Shown here piece by piece: positions 19,257 through 28,271 of a DNA stretch of 64,000 nt (position 1 is the stretch's first letter; every line of letters starts with the position of its first letter). The notes under the pieces were generated by a model, which had not been told where the DNA came from, made no database searches, and worked only from the letters and a program-made list of their open reading frames with translations. The DNA is taken from NCBI GenBank assembly GCA_963798325.1, contig CAWCSS010000004.1, positions 181,111-245,110 on the forward strand, written 5' to 3'. A program made the translations under genes and the position numbers. Source of the stretch: Solirubrobacter sp963798325. GTDB taxonomy: Bacteria; Actinomycetota; Thermoleophilia; Solirubrobacterales; Solirubrobacteraceae.

Positions 19257-20417
19257 GCGAAGACCGCCACCGTTGCCGTGAAACTGTGCAGGAAATAGCT
19301 GCCGCCGACCGGCCCGATCTCGCCCGCGGCGAAGAACCCGGCCGCGGGCGCGCCCGCCAGCGCGTCGGCGACGACATCGACGTCATGGTCGGGGCGCCCG
19401 AACATGCTCCGGCCGCGGCCGTTGCAGGCGAACAGCAGCGCTCCCGCCGGCGGGCGGCCGCCGAGCGCGGTCATGCGGATCTCGAGCGCCTCGCGCAGGT
19501 CGCGGTCGGCGCTCTCGGCGTCGCGCGCGTGCAGCCGGACGACCTGCCCGGGGTGCACGTCGGCGGCGATCGCCACCTGGCCGGTCTCCGGGTCGGCGCC
19601 GACCAGTCCGCGCACGAGGAAGTCGCCCTGCACGTAGTCGGGCTTGTTGGAGTCCACGACGATCCCGACGAGCAGCCCGCCCTGCACCAGCCGCAGGTCC
19701 TCGGGCGGCAGCTCGTCGATCGTCTCGCGCAGCTTGACCAGCGCCGGCTTGCCCGCCAGCTCGCCGATCACGTGGCCCTCGCCGGCGGTGATGGTCAGCT
19801 CCGGGCCGAGCGGGGTCGCGCCCTGGGACACCATCGGCAGCATCTCGACGTCGTCCAGGCGCACGCCGACCGCGCCGTCGTCGACCACCTCGTCGCCGAT
19901 GAACAGCAGCGTCTCGTCGGCGGCGGTGCGCCCGGACGCGAGCCCGCCCAGCAGCGGCAGCATCGGCGTCGACTCGCTCAAGAAGCGCAGCACGGCGTCG
20001 GTGGGGAAGGTCACCGGGTCGGCCAGCAGGATCGCGCCCGCGGCGCCGCCGAGATCGGGCATCCCGGTCAGCGCGCCGGTGCCGATCTCGACCTCCTCGA
20101 CCGCGGCATGGAAGGCGGTCGCGGTGCCCTCGCCGAGGTTCGCCGCCCACACCGACACCGCGGCTCCCGCCTCGACCTCACGCCCGTGGCCGATCACGCC
20201 GCCGGCGCCGCAGCCGACCAGCTCGCCCGGCGCCAGCACCTCGTGGATCGACTCGAGGACGTCCCGCGGGCTGGTCGAGCAACGGCCCGGAGACGAACAC
20301 CAGCGCGAGGTCGCAGTCGAGCCCGCGAAGCCCGTCGGCGGCCTCCGCGGCCGCCTCGAACGCCGCCCTGCGCGGGTCAGGCGAGGTCGACAGACCGGTT
20401 CCGATGCGGACCGCCAT
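19253..20417 (-). CDS. FIST-domain sensory protein, one frameshift
   Basis: FIST N and C domains (F-box and intracellular signal transduction) make a predicted small-ligand sensor of about 387 residues. The N-terminus MAVRIGTGLSTSPDPRRAAF and LALVFVSGPLL are in one frame. From about 20281 the rest, including PTDAVLRFLSESTPMLPLLGG and the C-terminal LFACNGRGRSMFG and GSYFLHSFTATVAVF, is in another. One extra base in the CTCGACC context explains it (length 3n+1). FIST_C proteins usually work beside kinases or c-di-GMP enzymes, but here the partner is an SDR whose ATG overlaps the FIST stop. Confidence 0.8.
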
Positions 20418-20441
20418 GACGATGTGACGATACTGCCCGCC

Positions 20442-21287
20442 GTGCGCGTGATTGCCGTGTTCGGGCCGACGGGGGTCGGGAAGACCGCGGTCGCCGACGC
20501 GCTCGCGCAGGCGCTGCGGGCGCGCGGGGAGGACCCGGTGGCCGTCTCCGCCGACGCGATGCAGGTCTACGACGGCCTGCCGATCCTCACCGGCGCCGCC
20601 GACGCGGCCCCGCACACGCGGCTGATCGGGTTCGTGCCGATCGACCAGACGTTCTCCGCGGGCGCGTTCGCCGAGCACGCCCACGCGACCATCGACGGGC
20701 TGATCGCCCAGGGCAGGCGGCCGATCGTGGTCGGCGGCACCGGCCTGTACCTGCGCGCGGCGCTCGCCGACCTCGATCTGCGCCCACCCGTGGACCCGAG
20801 CATCCGTGAGGCGCTGGCCCGACGCGACCTCGCCGACCTGCACGCCGCGCTCCCGCCGGAGCTGAACGTCCGCCCGAGCGACACCCACCGCATCCTGCGC
20901 GTGTCCGAACTGCTCGCCGCGGGTCACGAGCCGCCGCGCGGGGAGCAGCTGTGGACGAGCCACACCCGCCATCCGACGCTGCTGGCCGCGCTGGTGATGG
21001 AGCGCGAGGCGCTGTACGCGAACATCGAGGCCCGCGTGGACGCGATGGTCGCCGCGGGCGCGATCGAGGAGGTCCGGCGCGTGGCGAGCAGCGCGAGCGT
21101 CACCGCCCGCAAGGCGCTCGGCTTCCAGGAGCTGCTCGACGGCGACGTCGAGGCGATGAAGACCAACACCCGCCGCTACGCCAAACGACAGCTCACGTGG
21201 CTGCGAAAGCTGCCCGACGCGCACCTGATCGACGTGACCGAACGGGCCCCTGAAGATGTGGCCGCCGAGCTTCTCGCCATCATCTAG
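20442..21287 (+). CDS. miaA: tRNA dimethylallyltransferase MiaA
   Basis: A 281-residue enzyme that transfers a dimethylallyl group to N6 of A37 in tRNAs, producing the substrate of MiaB. P-loop GPTGVGKT at residues 8-15, DAMQVYDGLPILTG, VVGGTGLYLRAALADL and the C-terminal RRYAKRQLTWLRKLP are family hallmarks. GTG start giving MRVIAVFGPTG; the long open frame before it is a shadow of the divergent FIST gene. dapF starts 5 bases after the stop, so they are likely co-transcribed. The start is 24 bases from the oppositely oriented FIST start, leaving little room for promoters. Confidence 0.94.
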   Translation: MRVIAVFGPTGVGKTAVADALAQALRARGEDPVAVSADAMQVYDGLPILTGAADAAPHTRLIGFVPIDQTFSAGAFAEHAHATIDGLIAQGRRPIVVGGTGLYLRAALADLDLRPPVDPSIREALARRDLADLHAALPPELNVRPSDTHRILRVSELLAAGHEPPRGEQLWTSHTRHPTLLAALVMEREALYANIEARVDAMVAAGAIEEVRRVASSASVTARKALGFQELLDGDVEAMKTNTRRYAKRQLTWLRKLPDAHLIDVTERAPEDVAAELLAII

Positions 21288-21292
21288 GGCTC

Positions 21293-22096
21293 GTGCGCTT
21301 CGAGAAGTGGCAGGCGCTGGGCAACGACTACCTCATCTTCGAGGAGGTCGACCTGTCCCCGGAGCGCGTGAAAACGCTGTGCGACCCGCATTTCGGCCCG
21401 GGCGCCGACGGGGTGCTGGTGCTCACCCGGCCCGACGAGCCGGGCTATGTGGCGCGGCTGCGGATCTATAACCCGGACGGCAGCGAGGCCGAGCTCTCGG
21501 GCAACGGCGCCCGCGAGGCGATCCTCTACCTGCGGCGTCACTGGACCGAGCACGACACGTTCTCGATCCAGACGCTGGCGGGTGAGATCCGGCCGACGAT
21601 CACGAGCGCGACGACCTGCCGGGTCGACATGGGCCGCGCGCATCTGACGTCGCCGAACTACCCGGGCGGCCCGCCCGACGGCACCGGCGAGGTCGCCGGC
21701 TACCGCTTCCAGCACGTCGCCATCGGCAACCCGCAGTGCGCGATCCGCGTCGATGACCCTGACGCGCTCGACCTGACCGCGATCGGGCCGGGCATCGAGA
21801 ACGCGCCGATCTTCCCCAACCGCACGAACGTGTCGTTCTGGCGCGAGACGGCACCGAACGCCATCCGCGCCCGGATCTTCGAGCGCGGCGTGGGGGAGAC
21901 GCTCTCGAGCGGGACCGGGGCGTCCGGGGCGGCGGTGGCGCACGTGATCCGGGGCGGCGACTCGCCCGTGACCGTGCACCTCGACGGCGGCGAACTGACG
22001 GTCGACGTCGACGAATCGCTGCACGTGGACCTGACGGGCTGGGCGGTGCCCGTCTACCGTGGCGAGCTGAGTGACGAATTCATGGAGGCCAACTAG
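21293..22096 (+). CDS. dapF: Diaminopimelate epimerase-like protein with both catalytic Cys replaced by Ser
   Basis: A 267-residue protein with the DapF fold: QALGNDYLIFE at the N-terminus, DPHFGPGADGVLVL, NPDGSEAELSGNGARE and ERGVGETLSSGTGASGA. Canonical DapF uses two cysteines, in CGNG and CGTG, to interconvert LL- and meso-DAP. Here both are Ser: S69 (TCG at 21497) and S206 at about 21908. The neighbouring motifs are otherwise intact and the context is right (miaA upstream, dapD two genes downstream, dapC/dapE facing). Either this lineage uses Ser, or the protein has another activity and a second DapF exists elsewhere. GTG start. Confidence 0.88.
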   Translation: MRFEKWQALGNDYLIFEEVDLSPERVKTLCDPHFGPGADGVLVLTRPDEPGYVARLRIYNPDGSEAELSGNGAREAILYLRRHWTEHDTFSIQTLAGEIRPTITSATTCRVDMGRAHLTSPNYPGGPPDGTGEVAGYRFQHVAIGNPQCAIRVDDPDALDLTAIGPGIENAPIFPNRTNVSFWRETAPNAIRARIFERGVGETLSSGTGASGAAVAHVIRGGDSPVTVHLDGGELTVDVDESLHVDLTGWAVPVYRGELSDEFMEAN

Positions 22097-22099
22097 ACA

Positions 22100-22954
22100 A
22101 TGCTGCTGGTGACCGGGGCGACCGGGACGACCGGGATGGAAGTCCTCAAGGCGCTCAAGGCCCGCGGCGCGGAGGCCCGCGCGCTCGTCCGCGACGAGAC
22201 GAAGGCCCATCATCTGCGCGACCTCGGCTTCGAGCCGGTGACCGGTGACCTGGGCGACCCGCGCACGCTCGGGCCCGCCTTCGAGGGCGTCGAGCGCGCG
22301 TACCTCGTCTCGCCGATCGGGCCGATGCAGTCGGAGTTCGAGCAGGCGTTCCTGGAGACCGCGCACGAGGCGGGCGTCAAGCACGTCGTCAAGCTCTCGA
22401 TGATCGGCGCCTCGCCTGAGGCGCCGCTGCGCTTCGCCCGCACGCACGGGAAGGTCGAGACGGCACTGAAGGAGACCGGCATGACGTGGACGCTGCTGCG
22501 TCCGACGGGCTTCATGCAGAACACGCTCGCGTGGAGCACGCGCGTGCTCGACGGGACCTTCTACTCGCCCGTCCCGGACGCGTCGTTCAGCGTCGTCGAC
22601 GCCCGTGACGTGGCCGAGGTCGCCGCCGTCGCGCTGACCGAGGACGGCCACGAGAACAAGGCCTACGGGCTCTCCGGCCCCGAGGCGGTCTCCTACCGCG
22701 ACCAGGCCAAGCGCGTGTTCGCCGCCGCCGGGCGCGAGATCGCCGTCGAGGAGATCCCGGTCGAGGCGCTCAAGCGCGAGCTCGTGCGCGCGGGCGTCCC
22801 GCCGTGGAACGCCGAGGGCCTGACGGAGCTGCTCGAGCTCTACGCGGGCGGCGGCGCGCAGATGGTCACCTCGGGCGTCAAGGACACGCTGGAGCGCGAC
22901 CCGCGCAGCATCGAGGACTTCGCCAAAGACCACGTGGAGGCATTCAAGGCATGA
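22100..22954 (+). CDS. NmrA/NAD(P)H-binding SDR-family protein
   Basis: A 284-residue atypical SDR. Nucleotide-binding GATGTTGMEVL is at the extreme N-terminus (GxxGxxG), with VTGDLGDPRTLGPAFEGVERAY and LLRPTGFMQN typical of NmrA-like and QOR2-type proteins that bind NAD(P) and often lack the catalytic Tyr-Lys pair. ATG start 3 bases after dapF. Its stop overlaps the dapD ATG by ATGA. Placement inside a DAP operon is unexplained; it may be a redox-sensing regulator or a quinone reductase. Confidence 0.82.
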   Translation: MLLVTGATGTTGMEVLKALKARGAEARALVRDETKAHHLRDLGFEPVTGDLGDPRTLGPAFEGVERAYLVSPIGPMQSEFEQAFLETAHEAGVKHVVKLSMIGASPEAPLRFARTHGKVETALKETGMTWTLLRPTGFMQNTLAWSTRVLDGTFYSPVPDASFSVVDARDVAEVAAVALTEDGHENKAYGLSGPEAVSYRDQAKRVFAAAGREIAVEEIPVEALKRELVRAGVPPWNAEGLTELLELYAGGGAQMVTSGVKDTLERDPRSIEDFAKDHVEAFKA

Positions 22955-23869
22955 GCGACGGTGGAGCCTGGGGCGCCGGCCTGGCCACCTTCTCCGGCGA
23001 CCGCATTCTCGAGGTCTTCTATCCCGCGCCGCGCTTGGGCTCGACCCCGGGCGACGCGCTGGAGATCGCCGAGCGCACCGACGACCTGCGCGGTGTGCGC
23101 CAGGCGCGCCGTCCTGACGGTGATCGAGGACCTGCAGGCGCCCCCGCAGGGGACCGCCGACGCCTACCTGCGCCTGCACCTGCTCAGCCACCGCCTGGTC
23201 AAGCCGCGCGACGTCAACCTCGACGGCATCTTCGGCGCCCTGCCCAACGTGGCCTGGACGAGCATCGGCCCGGTCGATCCCGCGAACCTGACCGACGTGC
23301 AGCTCAGAGCGCGGGCGAACGGCACGCCGCTGCAGGTCTTCAGCCTCGACAAGTTCCCGCGCATGACCGATTACGTCGCGCCCAGCGGCGTGCGCGTGGC
23401 CGACGCCGACCGCGTGCGCCTCGGGGCGTACCTGTCGGAGGGCACGACGGTCATGCACGAGGGCTTCGTGAACTACAACGCCGGCACGCTCGGGCACTCG
23501 ATGGTCGAGGGCCGCATCAGCGCCGGCGTGGTCGTCGGCGACGGATCGGACGTCGGCGGCGGCTCCTCGATCATGGGCACGCTGTCCGGCGGCGGCTCCG
23601 AGGTGATCTCGATCGGCGAGCGGTGCCTGCTGGGCGCCAACGCCGGGATCGGCATCTCGCTCGGTGACGACTGCACCGTCGAGGCCGGGCTCTACATCAC
23701 CGCCGGTACCGTGATCACGCTGCCGGACGGGTCAACGGCCAAGGGCAAGGAGCTCAGCGGGGCCAACGGCCTGCTGTTCCGCCGCAATTCGAGGACCGGC
23801 ACCGTCGAGGCGCTCCCGCGCTCGGGCAACTGGCAGGGCCTCAACGCGGCGCTGCACGCCAACGACTGA
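22951..23869 (+). CDS. dapD: Tetrahydrodipicolinate N-succinyltransferase (actinobacterial DapD), one frameshift
   Basis: Transfers succinyl from succinyl-CoA to tetrahydrodipicolinate in lysine/DAP synthesis. The first 50 residues (GAWGAGLATFSGDRILEVFY) are in one frame. After about 23103 the rest continues in the next frame with VRLGAYLSEGTTVMHEGFVN, the hexapeptide-repeat left-handed beta helix (GGGSSIMGTLSGGG) and LLGANAGIGISLGDDCTVEA. Total length is 3n+1, consistent with one inserted base in GCGCGCCGTCC. The large middle domain and hexapeptide region match the Corynebacterium/Mycobacterium-type DapD of about 305-320 residues. The ATG overlaps the previous stop. Confidence 0.87.
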
Positions 23870-23905
23870 CGAGTTCCGCGGCCGCCCCCGAAGGATTCCG
23901 CCCGC

Positions 23906-25018
23906 TCACGCTGCGAAGAGCTCAACGGCGCGCTCGATCGTCTCCAGCGGCGGGACCAGCGCCAGCCGCAGGTACCCCTCGCCCGCGGGGCCGAAGAACG
24001 AGCCGGGGGCGACGATCAGGCCCTTCTCCAGCCAGCGCGCGGCGAGCTCGTCCGAGCCCTCCATCCAGAGGAAGAACGACGCGTCGCCGCCCGCCGAGCG
24101 CAGGCCGGCCGCCTCCAGCGCGGGCAGCAGGACGTCGCGCTTGGCGCGGTAGCGCTCGCGCACCTCGGTGACGTGCGTCTCCTCGTTCCAGGCCGCGATC
24201 GCCGCGCGCTGGAAGAACTCGGGCGGCGCGACGCCGACGTTGGGCCGGTACTTCTTGAGCGCGGCGATGATCTCCGGGTCGCCGGCGACGAACGCCGAGC
24301 GATAGCCGGGCATCGAAGAGCGCTTGCTCAAGGTGTTGAACACGAGGACGTTCGTGCGGTCGCGCACCTCGAGGGCCGAGACCGGCGCGGCGTCGCCGAA
24401 GTACAGCTCGGAGTAGGCCTCGTCGGACGCCAGCACGAAACCGTGCTTGCGCGCCAGGTCCGCGGCGTGCTCGTAGAACTCGACCGTGGCGGTCGCGCCG
24501 GTCGGGTTGTTCGGGTAGTTGAGCCACAGCACCGCGACCCGCGAGAGGTCGAGCGCGTCGAGGTCCGGGAGCCAGCCGCTGGACTCGCGCAGCGGCAGCT
24601 CGACGACCTCCTTGCCCGCGAACACGGCGCCGCGCTCGTAGACGGGATAGGCCGGCTGCGGAACCACGACCTGATCGCCCGCGAAGACGTGCGCGAGCGC
24701 GAACACGGCCTCCTTGGAGCCCATCGTCGGGAGCACCTCGGTGTCCGGGTCCACGGACGCGCCGAAGCGCCGCCCCGCCCAGGACGCGATCGCCTCGCGC
24801 AACTCGGGCAGCCCGACCACCGTCGGGTAGGGCGCGAGCGGTGTGATCGCGTCCGCGAGCGCCTGGCGGATGAACTCCGGCGTCTCCTCGCGCGGCTCGC
24901 CCATGCCGAAGTCGAACAGCTCGACGCCGGCGGCGCGCAGCCGCGCGCGGGCCTCCTCGAGCCGGATGAAGGGGTAGGTGCCGAGGCCGGCCAGGACGGG
25001 GTTCAGGCGGACGCTCAC
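23906..25018 (-). CDS. dapC: Succinyldiaminopimelate aminotransferase DapC-like
   Basis: A 370-residue fold-type I aminotransferase that would convert N-succinyl-2-amino-6-ketopimelate to N-succinyl-LL-DAP. Motifs: DFGMGEPREETP at the N-terminus, YPTVVGLPELREAI, LNYPNNPTGA for PLP phosphate/ring contacts, SDEAYSELYF, PLP lysine K232 in NTLSKRSSMPGYR, and C-terminal arginine in GYLRLALVPP. GTG start overlapping the dapE stop by GTGA. General class I aminotransferases look alike; assignment to DapC rests on the context with dapE, dapD and dapF. Confidence 0.88.
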   Translation of the reverse strand: MSVRLNPVLAGLGTYPFIRLEEARARLRAAGVELFDFGMGEPREETPEFIRQALADAITPLAPYPTVVGLPELREAIASWAGRRFGASVDPDTEVLPTMGSKEAVFALAHVFAGDQVVVPQPAYPVYERGAVFAGKEVVELPLRESSGWLPDLDALDLSRVAVLWLNYPNNPTGATATVEFYEHAADLARKHGFVLASDEAYSELYFGDAAPVSALEVRDRTNVLVFNTLSKRSSMPGYRSAFVAGDPEIIAALKKYRPNVGVAPPEFFQRAAIAAWNEETHVTEVRERYRAKRDVLLPALEAAGLRSAGGDASFFLWMEGSDELAARWLEKGLIVAPGSFFGPAGEGYLRLALVPPLETIERAVELFAA

Positions 25019-26074
25019 GTGCCGAAGGCCTCCAGGACGCGGTGGGCGTGGACGAGGTTGGCGATCGGGATCGACTCGTCGCGGCGATGGGCCTGCGAGG
25101 TCGCGCCCGGGCCGAAGTTGACCGCGGCGTAGCCGGCGGCGGCGAACTCGGCCACCGGCGTCCACGCCTGCTTGGGGGCGACGTCGAGCGAGCCGGCGGC
25201 GATCAGCTTCTGCGCCAGCGGGTGATCGAGCGCCACCGGCGCCGAGCCGGAGTTGCCGGTGATCTCGAGCGAGCCGAGCCCGGCGGTGATCGCCCGCAGC
25301 CGTTTCTCGGCCTCCTCGGGCGTGCGCCCGGGGCCGTAGCGGAAGTTGACGTGGGCGACGCACGTCTCGGGGATCACGTTCATGGCGATCCCGCCCTCGA
25401 TCCTGGTCACCGACGCGACCTCGTGGAAGGTCAGCCCGCCGAAGGAGATCGGCGTGCCCGTTGCCGACGCCAGCGCGGCGACGCCGATCGCGGCCTTGTG
25501 GATCGCGTTGTCCGCCTGCCAGGGGCGCGCCGAATGGCCGGAGCGCCCGGAGAAGGTCCAGGTGGCGTTGATGTTGCCCAGACAGCCGGCGTGCAACTGG
25601 CCGTCGGTGGGCTCCATCACGACCACGAAGTCGGCGTTCGGCCGCGAGCGCTGAAGCAACGGCGTCAGCGCGCTCTCGGTCGAGGGGAGCTCCTCGCGCG
25701 GGAAGAACAGCGCGGCGTAGGGCGCCCGCGCGAGCACCAGCTCGATCATCACCGCCAGTGCGCCCTTCATGTCCGACGCACCGAGCCCGTAGACCCGCTT
25801 GTCGGCGATCCGGCCGGGGATGTTCTCCTGCGCGGGCACCGTGTCCAGGTGGCCCGCGAGCAGCACCGTGGGCCGCATCTCCGACGGGATACGCGAGCAC
25901 GCAGGAATCGCCCAGCTCCTCGACCACCGCGCCGCCGTCGCGCAGCACCTGGGCGACGTGAGCGGCGAGCGCGGACTCCTCGCGCGACTCGGACGGAACG
26001 TCGATCAGTTCGAGCGTGCGCGCGGCAAGGCGCTCCGCCAGCTCGGTTTCTCCGGGGGCGGGCGTGACGGGCAT
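25015..26074 (-). CDS. dapE: Succinyl-diaminopimelate desuccinylase DapE, one frameshift
   Basis: M20-family zinc peptidase that releases succinate from N-succinyl-LL-DAP. N-terminal 60 residues (ELAERLAARTLELIDVPSES) are in one frame. From about 25890 the coding moves frame and continues with metal-binding GHLDTVP, GASDMKGALAVMIE, FFPREELPSTESA and the dimerisation lid containing FSGRSGHSARPWQADNAIHK. Length is 3n+1; removing one C from a CCC run joins AYP to SEMRPTVLLAGH cleanly. It is the first gene of a dapE-dapC operon that faces dapF-dapD. The start lies 26 bases from the oppositely oriented hflX. Confidence 0.87.
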
Positions 26075-26100
26075 GCACCCGGACTCTAGAATGGAAGGTC

Positions 26101-27423
26101 TTGGAACGCTCTCGCAACGGCCGCACCACCGAGTCCCGCTATGCCCCGCCACAAGAGGCCGGCCGGGCCAAGCAGCGTGCCTACGTCATCGGAGCGTCAC
26201 CGGAAGTCGATGAACTGGACGAGCTCAAGGAGCTGCTCAGGACCGCCGGTGTCGCGACCGTGGGCACGCTCACGCAGACTCGCGACAACCCGCACCCCAA
26301 CTTGTACCTCGGCCCCGGCAAGGCGGACGAGCTCAAGGCGCTGCTCAAGCCCGCGGACGCCAACGTCGTCGTCGCCGACGACGAGCTGACGCCGCGCCAG
26401 CAGCGCAACCTGGAGGCGGTGCTGGACACGCCGGTGCTCGACCGCACCGCGGTGATCCTCGACATCTTCGCCAGCCACGCGCAGTCCGCCGAGGGCAAGA
26501 TGCAGGTCGAGCTCGCGCAGCTCGAATACAACATGGCCCGCATGCGCGGCCTGTGGACGCACCTCGAGCGCCTCGGCGCCGGTCGAGGCGTCGGCGGCAT
26601 CGGCACGCGAGGCCCGGGCGAGTCCCAGATCGAGACCGACCGCCGGCTCGCGCGCGACCGGATCACGGTGCTCAAGCGCCGGCTGGACCAGGTCAAGCTC
26701 ACGCGCGCCACCCAGCGCGCCGAGCGGGTGCGCGCGCACCTGCCCAACGTCGCGCTCGCCGGCTACACCAACGCGGGCAAGTCGACGCTGCTCAACGCCC
26801 TCACCGGCTCCGAGGTCGGGGTCCGCGATCGCCTGTTCCACACGCTCGATCCGACGACGCGCACCCTGCGCCTGCACGGCCGCACGTTCCTGATGACCGA
26901 CACCGTCGGCTTCATCCGCAAGCTCCCGCACCAGTTGGTCGACGCCTTCGCGGCGACGTTGGAGGAGACCCGGCTCGCCGATCTCGTCCTGCACGTCGTC
27001 GACGCCAGCGCCGACGAGGAGGAGCTGGTGGCCATGACCCGCGCCGTCGAGGACGTGCTCGAGGAGATCCACGCCGGCAGCTCACCGCGGATGCTCGTGC
27101 TCAACAAGGCCGACGTCCTCGACGACGAGCGCCGCCGCGAGCTCAGCTTCCGCCACCCGGACGCGGTGCTCGTCTCCGCGCAGACCGGCGAGGGGCTGGA
27201 GGAGCTGCAGGAGCGCATCACCCAGGAGTTCGAGAAGACGCTCCGAGACGTGGAGCTGCTCGTGCCGTTCTCCGAGGGCGCGCTGCTGAGTGAGATCCAC
27301 GACGTCGCGGGGGAGATGGAGCGCGAGGACACGCCCGAGGGCGTGCGCGTGAGTGCGCGCATCCCGAAGGTCGTCGCGGAGCGCTACGAGCGCTACGCGG
27401 TCACACCTGAATCAGCGGCCTGA
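26101..27423 (+). CDS. hflX: Ribosome-associated GTPase HflX
   Basis: A 440-residue GTPase that splits stalled or hibernating ribosomes. The N-terminal HflX domain carries LYLGPGKADELKALL and the long helices QLEYNMARMRGLWTHLERLG and GIGTRGPGESQIETDRR. The G domain has G1 GYTNAGKST (residues 221-229), G3 DTVGFIRKLP, G4 NKAD and G5 VSAQTGEG. The start is read as TTG at 26101, with weak upstream GGAAGG; another start up to 20 residues downstream would not touch the domain. Its last 12 bases overlap the end of dut on the other strand. Confidence 0.93.
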   Translation: MERSRNGRTTESRYAPPQEAGRAKQRAYVIGASPEVDELDELKELLRTAGVATVGTLTQTRDNPHPNLYLGPGKADELKALLKPADANVVVADDELTPRQQRNLEAVLDTPVLDRTAVILDIFASHAQSAEGKMQVELAQLEYNMARMRGLWTHLERLGAGRGVGGIGTRGPGESQIETDRRLARDRITVLKRRLDQVKLTRATQRAERVRAHLPNVALAGYTNAGKSTLLNALTGSEVGVRDRLFHTLDPTTRTLRLHGRTFLMTDTVGFIRKLPHQLVDAFAATLEETRLADLVLHVVDASADEEELVAMTRAVEDVLEEIHAGSSPRMLVLNKADVLDDERRRELSFRHPDAVLVSAQTGEGLEELQERITQEFEKTLRDVELLVPFSEGALLSEIHDVAGEMEREDTPEGVRVSARIPKVVAERYERYAVTPESAA

Positions 27424-27852
27424 GGACCCGAAGCCCTGGTGGGCGCGGTCGTCGGGCCCCGCCGGCAGCTCCTCGAGCTCGACCGGGGTCGCGGCGGCGA
27501 AGCGCACGATCAGCAGCTGCGCTACGCGATCCCCGGCGTGCACCTCGTAGGCCTCGTCGCCCGCGTTGTGCATCACGACCATGAGCTCGCCGCGGTAGTT
27601 GGGGTCGATCAGCCCGGGCGCGTTGAGCAGGGTGATGCCGTGGTTGGCGGCCAGCCCCGAGCGCGGGACGACGAGCCCCGCCCAGTCGGGCTGCAGCGCG
27701 ATGCTGACGCCGGTGGTCGCGCGGTGGCGCCGGCCCGGCGCCAGCGTGAACGCCTCGTCGGTCAGCAGGTCGAACGCGGCGTCGCCGGGGCGGGTGCGAA
27801 CCGGTGGGCGGGCGCCGGGGCGCAGCAGCCGGTAACCGAGCGTCTCGCTCAT
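27412..27852 (-). CDS. dut: dUTP diphosphatase
   Basis: A 146-residue homotrimeric dUTPase with all five motifs: GDAAFDL (I), PRSGLA (II), GLIDPNYRGELMVVMHN (III), GDRVAQLLIVRF (IV) and C-terminal QGFGSSG (V). It turns dUTP into dUMP, the substrate of the neighbouring thymidylate synthase, and keeps uracil out of DNA. It is the last gene of a minus-strand run thyA-folA-HIT-dut in which every junction overlaps. A related protein without motif V is encoded 3.6 kb away. Confidence 0.95.
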   Translation of the reverse strand: MSETLGYRLLRPGARPPVRTRPGDAAFDLLTDEAFTLAPGRRHRATTGVSIALQPDWAGLVVPRSGLAANHGITLLNAPGLIDPNYRGELMVVMHNAGDEAYEVHAGDRVAQLLIVRFAAATPVELEELPAGPDDRAHQGFGSSGR

Positions 27853-28271
27853 GCCTTCGCGCTGACCCGGAAGCGCACGGTCGTCTCCGGCGCCGCGTCG
27901 AGCGCGACGAAGTGGGTGTGCAGGTGCGCGACGCTACCGCCGTTGAGGCGCATGTCGCCGCTGCGCTCGACGGTCGCGGTGGCCAGCGGCGAAAGCTGGG
28001 CCTTGAGCATCCGCTTGATCGCCCACAGCTCAGCACCCGCCTCGTCGGGCAGCTCGTCGAAGGCGATGACGTGGCGCACGGGCACGATCAGCAGGTGCGC
28101 GGCCGTGCCCGCGTAGGGGAAGTCGTTGTGCTTGACGTACCAGTGCTCGCCGCGGTGCAGCAGCTCGCCTGCGTGCTCGGGGCAGAAGATGCACTCGCCG
28201 CGCGCCTCCAGCGCCTCCATCTTCGCCCGCTGCGCGTCGGTGCGGGCGGCGTCGAAGTCATAGAGGCTCAT
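27849..28271 (-). CDS. HIT-family nucleotide hydrolase
   Basis: A 140-residue histidine-triad protein. The catalytic triad motif is HLHTHFV (His-x-His-x-His). Cysteines in the N-terminal CIFC resemble the zinc-binding pair of some HIT proteins. Predicted to cleave nucleoside phosphoramidates or Ap4A-like nucleotides. The ATG is chosen because it gives the short N-terminus MSLYDFDAARTDAQRAKMEA; it lies inside the last 14 bases of folA. The stop overlaps the dut ATG by ATGA. Its position inside a dTTP-synthesis operon suggests a nucleotide-salvage role, but the substrate is not known. Confidence 0.85.
   Translation of the reverse strand: MSLYDFDAARTDAQRAKMEALEARGECIFCPEHAGELLHRGEHWYVKHNDFPYAGTAAHLLIVPVRHVIAFDELPDEAGAELWAIKRMLKAQLSPLATATVERSGDMRLNGGSVAHLHTHFVALDAAPETTVRFRVSAKA

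Noticed and set aside
23906..26152. A continuous 748-codon minus-strand frame that could be read as a DapE-DapC fusion
   Set aside because: The middle of this frame is out-of-frame shadow of dapE. The real dapE continues in another frame to a stop that overlaps a GTG for dapC, so it is two genes with one indel.
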